DNA from: Syntrophomonadaceae bacterium
Lineage (GTDB): Bacteria > Bacillota > Dethiobacteria > DTU022
Length of the DNA: 15,294 bases
Direction: 5' to 3'
NCBI GenBank assembly: GCA_007126465.1
Contig: SLBE01000141.1
Location: forward strand, 1 to 15,294
In this document: one piece after another, positions 13,103-15,294 of the stretch
Layout of the letters: the number at the start of each line of letters is the position of its first letter
Numbering within the stretch: the first letter of the stretch is position 1
Notes under the pieces: generated by a model
Seen by the model: the letters and a program-made list of their open reading frames with translations, nothing else
What the model was told of the DNA's origin: nothing
Databases searched by the model: none
Made by a program: the position numbers and the translations under genes

Positions 13103-13115
13103 TTTCTGCCAGAAA
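13103..13115. promoter_or_regulatory. Operator-like dyad upstream of walR
   Basis: TTTCTG-C-CAGAAA is a perfect inverted repeat with 6-bp arms and a 1-nt centre, located 41 nt before the walR start. It lacks a GC stem or T tract typical of a terminator. No tidy promoter can be assigned around it, although TATATG at 13124-13129 is a possible -10. Binding by a regulator is a guess. Confidence 0.25.
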
Positions 13116-13156
13116 GCAGCGAATATATGTTTTAAAAAAGTCGGAGTGTTCTAAAA

Positions 13157-13846
13157 ATGACAGAAAAAATATTAGTAGTTGATGATGAAAAGCCAATTGT
13201 TGAAATATTAAAGTATAATTTGGAAAAAGAAGGTTTCCATGTTATAACAGCTTTTGATGGTGAGGCTGCTTTAAGTATGGTTCATAATGAAAAGCCGGAC
13301 TTAATAGTCCTGGATATTATGCTACCTATAAAAGATGGTTTTAGTGTATGCCGAGAGATAAGGTCAGGCTGCGATATTCCTATAGTAATGTTGACAGCAA
13401 AGGAAATGGAAATGGACAAAGTGCTGGGCCTTGAACTGGGGGCAGATGATTATGTTACAAAGCCTTTTAGTGCACGTGAAGTTACTGCCAGGATTAAAGC
13501 TATTTTACGCCGCAGTTCAGTTCGTAACAGTGACCAGGATAAGGGAACTATGACTGTTGGAAAAATAACAGTAGATCGTGACGAGGTCCAGGTTTATAAT
13601 GAAGGCAGGCCGGTTGAGTTAACCCTGCGTGAGTTTAATTTGCTGGTCTTTTTGATGCTTAAGCCCGGTTATGTATACAGCAGGGAACAGCTATTAGACC
13701 AGGTATGGGGTTATGATTATATCGGTGATGATCGCACTGTAGACGTCACGGTTCGCCGTTTACGTGAAAAGTTAGAAAAAGATCCGGCTAAGCCTGAATA
13801 TATACATACAAAAAGGGGTGTCGGCTATTTCTTTAGGCGGGGGTAA
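13157..13846 (+). CDS. walR: WalR (YycF) OmpR-family response regulator
   Basis: 229 aa. The receiver domain (residues 1-120) has the acidic pocket VVDDE (D9, D10), the phosphorylation site D53 in VLDIMLP, LTAKE near residue 80 and the conserved lysine in YVTKPF. The winged-helix DNA-binding domain (about 130-228) contains VELTLREFNLLVFL, YSREQLLDQVWGYDY and DVTVRRLREKLEKDP, close to the WalR/PhoP subgroup. In Firmicutes WalR is usually essential and drives autolysin genes. A GGAG at 13143-13146 serves the ATG. The next gene is its kinase, in an overlapping or directly adjacent arrangement. I found no clear WalR box (paired TGTWAH hexamers 5 nt apart) before either M23 gene here. Confidence 0.93.
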   Translation: MTEKILVVDDEKPIVEILKYNLEKEGFHVITAFDGEAALSMVHNEKPDLIVLDIMLPIKDGFSVCREIRSGCDIPIVMLTAKEMEMDKVLGLELGADDYVTKPFSAREVTARIKAILRRSSVRNSDQDKGTMTVGKITVDRDEVQVYNEGRPVELTLREFNLLVFLMLKPGYVYSREQLLDQVWGYDYIGDDRTVDVTVRRLREKLEKDPAKPEYIHTKRGVGYFFRRG

Positions 13847-15294
13847 GTTTTTTAAAAGCCTCCAGTGGAAAATAATTTTTATATATATAATGTTAGTTCT
13901 TTTTTCTCTGCAGTTAATCAGCGTTTATCTTGTCCAATCACTGGAGCAATATTACCTTAGAAATTACAAGGACAGCCTGGAAAACCAGGCCCGTCTGCTT
14001 TCTGTATTTGTGCAACCCGGCTTTGGAGAGAGGCAGTTTGCTGAAGAGGATACGATTCGCCTTGCTCGTGAATTCAGGGACTTGCATGAAATGGAAATAA
14101 TTATCCTGGATGATTTCGCCCATGTGGTCGGAACATCCGGAAGTCAGGCTATGATTGGCAGGCGTTTAATCAGGGATGAAATAACCAGGGCTTTGGCTGG
14201 CAATTTAAGCGATGAAATTCGCTATGATCCGGCAAGTGATGAACGACGCTATTACCTGGCCTATCCCATAGTCAACGACCAGAACACTTTTGGCGTTATC
14301 TACTTAAGTGGATCTTTACAGTCAGTTGATGATACTCTCAATGAAGTTAAAACAATTTTACTGTCAGGAGTAGGCCTTGCCCTTGCTGTTAGCTTTTTGC
14401 TGGGGATTGTGCTAACCAAAACAATTACCCTGCCTATTGGAGATGTAACCGAACAGGCTAATTATATGGCCCGTGGCGATTTTTCCCGTAAAATAAAAGT
14501 GCAAACGTCTGATGAAATTGGACGTCTTGGCGATACGTTTAATTACCTGGCGGATCAGCTAAGCTTTACAATAAATGAAATGTCGTCAGAGAAAAGCAAG
14601 GTTGAGGCAATAATTAACAACATGAGTGATGGTATTGTTGCACTTGACGGCAAGGGAAGCCTGATACAGGTTAATCCTGCAGCCCAGCGCCTGCTTGGAA
14701 ACCTTAAGCTTAAAGTGCCGGAATTAAATCGTTCAGGATTCACGCTGCTGAGAAACCTGATTGGTTCACAGGAAATGCGCAGGTTTATTCGCCGCCAAAA
14801 GCCTTTAAAAGCAGAGGTATCCAGTACTATGCCAGACTGTACCCTTGAAGTTAAGATTGCTCCTTTCAAGGTTGATAAAGGTAAGCTGGATGGGACCCTG
14901 ATGGTTTTGCATGATATAACCCAGGAACGTGAACTGGCCAGGCGTCAGGAAGAGTTTGTAGCGGATGTTTCGCATGAATTAAGGACCCCACTTTCAACGG
15001 TTAAAAGTTATGTCGAAACTCTGCTTGATGGAGCGGCAGAAGAGCCTGATGTTAGGAATCGTTTTCTAAAAGTGCTCGCCGTTGAGACTGACCGAATGGT
15101 AGCAATGGTCAAAGACCTGCTTGTTCTTTCACAAATGGATGCAAGCCAGACTTACTGGCAAAAAAGCGAAGTCGATCTTTACGGGTTGGCAAATGAAGCA
15201 GTTGAACAGTTGAGACAAAAGCTTAAAGTTTCATTCCCCACGATAACGCTTGAAATAGAGCCTGGCAGTGCTGTAGCGTATGTAGATAGGGATA
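13818..15294 (+). CDS. walK: WalK (YycG) sensor histidine kinase, 3' end outside the window
   Basis: At least 492 codons, open to the window edge. A first membrane segment (about 18-40, starting WKIIFIYIMLVLFSLQLISVYL) leads to an extracytoplasmic sensor domain (about 41-170) and a second membrane segment (about 174-198). A HAMP domain follows (TKTITLPIGDVTEQANYMARGDF onward), then a PAS domain (from VEAIINNMSDGIVALD) and the HisKA phosphoacceptor H386 in DVSHELRTPL. The N, G1 and G2 boxes of the ATPase domain lie beyond the window. This order matches WalK of B. subtilis. The start is uncertain: the only conventional start codon before the first membrane segment is GTG at 13818, inside walR (29-nt overlap) and poorly spaced from any ribosome-binding site; AGGCGGGGG (13835-13843) precedes no standard start. 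The ATG at 13890 would cut into the membrane segment. Confidence 0.9.
   Translation, partial: MSAISLGGGKFFKSLQWKIIFIYIMLVLFSLQLISVYLVQSLEQYYLRNYKDSLENQARLLSVFVQPGFGERQFAEEDTIRLAREFRDLHEMEIIILDDFAHVVGTSGSQAMIGRRLIRDEITRALAGNLSDEIRYDPASDERRYYLAYPIVNDQNTFGVIYLSGSLQSVDDTLNEVKTILLSGVGLALAVSFLLGIVLTKTITLPIGDVTEQANYMARGDFSRKIKVQTSDEIGRLGDTFNYLADQLSFTINEMSSEKSKVEAIINNMSDGIVALDGKGSLIQVNPAAQRLLGNLKLKVPELNRSGFTLLRNLIGSQEMRRFIRRQKPLKAEVSSTMPDCTLEVKIAPFKVDKGKLDGTLMVLHDITQERELARRQEEFVADVSHELRTPLSTVKSYVETLLDGAAEEPDVRNRFLKVLAVETDRMVAMVKDLLVLSQMDASQTYWQKSEVDLYGLANEAVEQLRQKLKVSFPTITLEIEPGSAVAYVDRD

Noticed and set aside
13473..13478. CACGTG in walR as another parS
   Set aside because: Only about 10 of 16 parS positions match, so it is a chance core hexamer.

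Overview
The window looks like an origin-proximal chromosomal segment of a low-to-moderate GC Firmicute, most probably of class Clostridia. Every gene I accept is on the + strand. Support for this placement: parA-parB followed by two perfect copies of the 16-bp parS palindrome; the ychF / rpsF-ssb-rpsR / rplI-dnaB / walR-walK gene order known from Bacillus and Clostridia near oriC; an adenylate kinase with a four-cysteine zinc LID; an SSB ending in DDVPF; and a WalK-type kinase with extracytoplasmic, HAMP and PAS modules. I cannot name a genus. No tRNA, rRNA, CRISPR array, insertion sequence or phage gene is visible.

Layout. (1) 33-1650: parA-parB, overlapping by 8 nt, then a 376-nt gene-free stretch (1651-2026) with two parS sites, a 20-bp tandem repeat abutting the first parS, and an extended -10 promoter. 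(2) 2027-3541: a membrane-anchored M23 peptidase and a bactofilin, closed by a hairpin terminator. (3) 3730-6719: adenylate kinase, a DUF951 protein, a divergent YchF-family ATPase and an AI-2E-type permease, closely spaced. (4) 6822-8048: rpsF-ssb-rpsR, in which S6 carries a long acidic tail, ended by a strong terminator. (5) 8173-11393: rplI, dnaB and an uncharacterised FAD oxidoreductase with a ferredoxin-like cysteine cluster. (6) 11394-13078: a well-formed promoter, a leader of about 195 nt with several potential stems, a G5-M23 endopeptidase and a strong terminator. (7) 13157-end: walR and a walK truncated by the window edge.

The genes fall into three linked themes: chromosome segregation and replication (ParAB-parS, SSB, DnaB), ribosome and translation (S6, S18, L9, YchF), and wall growth and shape (two M23 peptidases, bactofilin, WalRK). 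The most notable points are the parS-adjacent tandem repeat, the M23-bactofilin pair next to the segregation locus, a G5-M23 enzyme with a structured leader just upstream of WalRK, adk outside its usual ribosomal cluster, a YchF homologue with serine where the redox-sensing cysteine is expected, and the CX2CX2CX3C cluster in the flavoprotein. I did not find a clearly new multi-gene system; most of the content is conserved housekeeping with unusual details.
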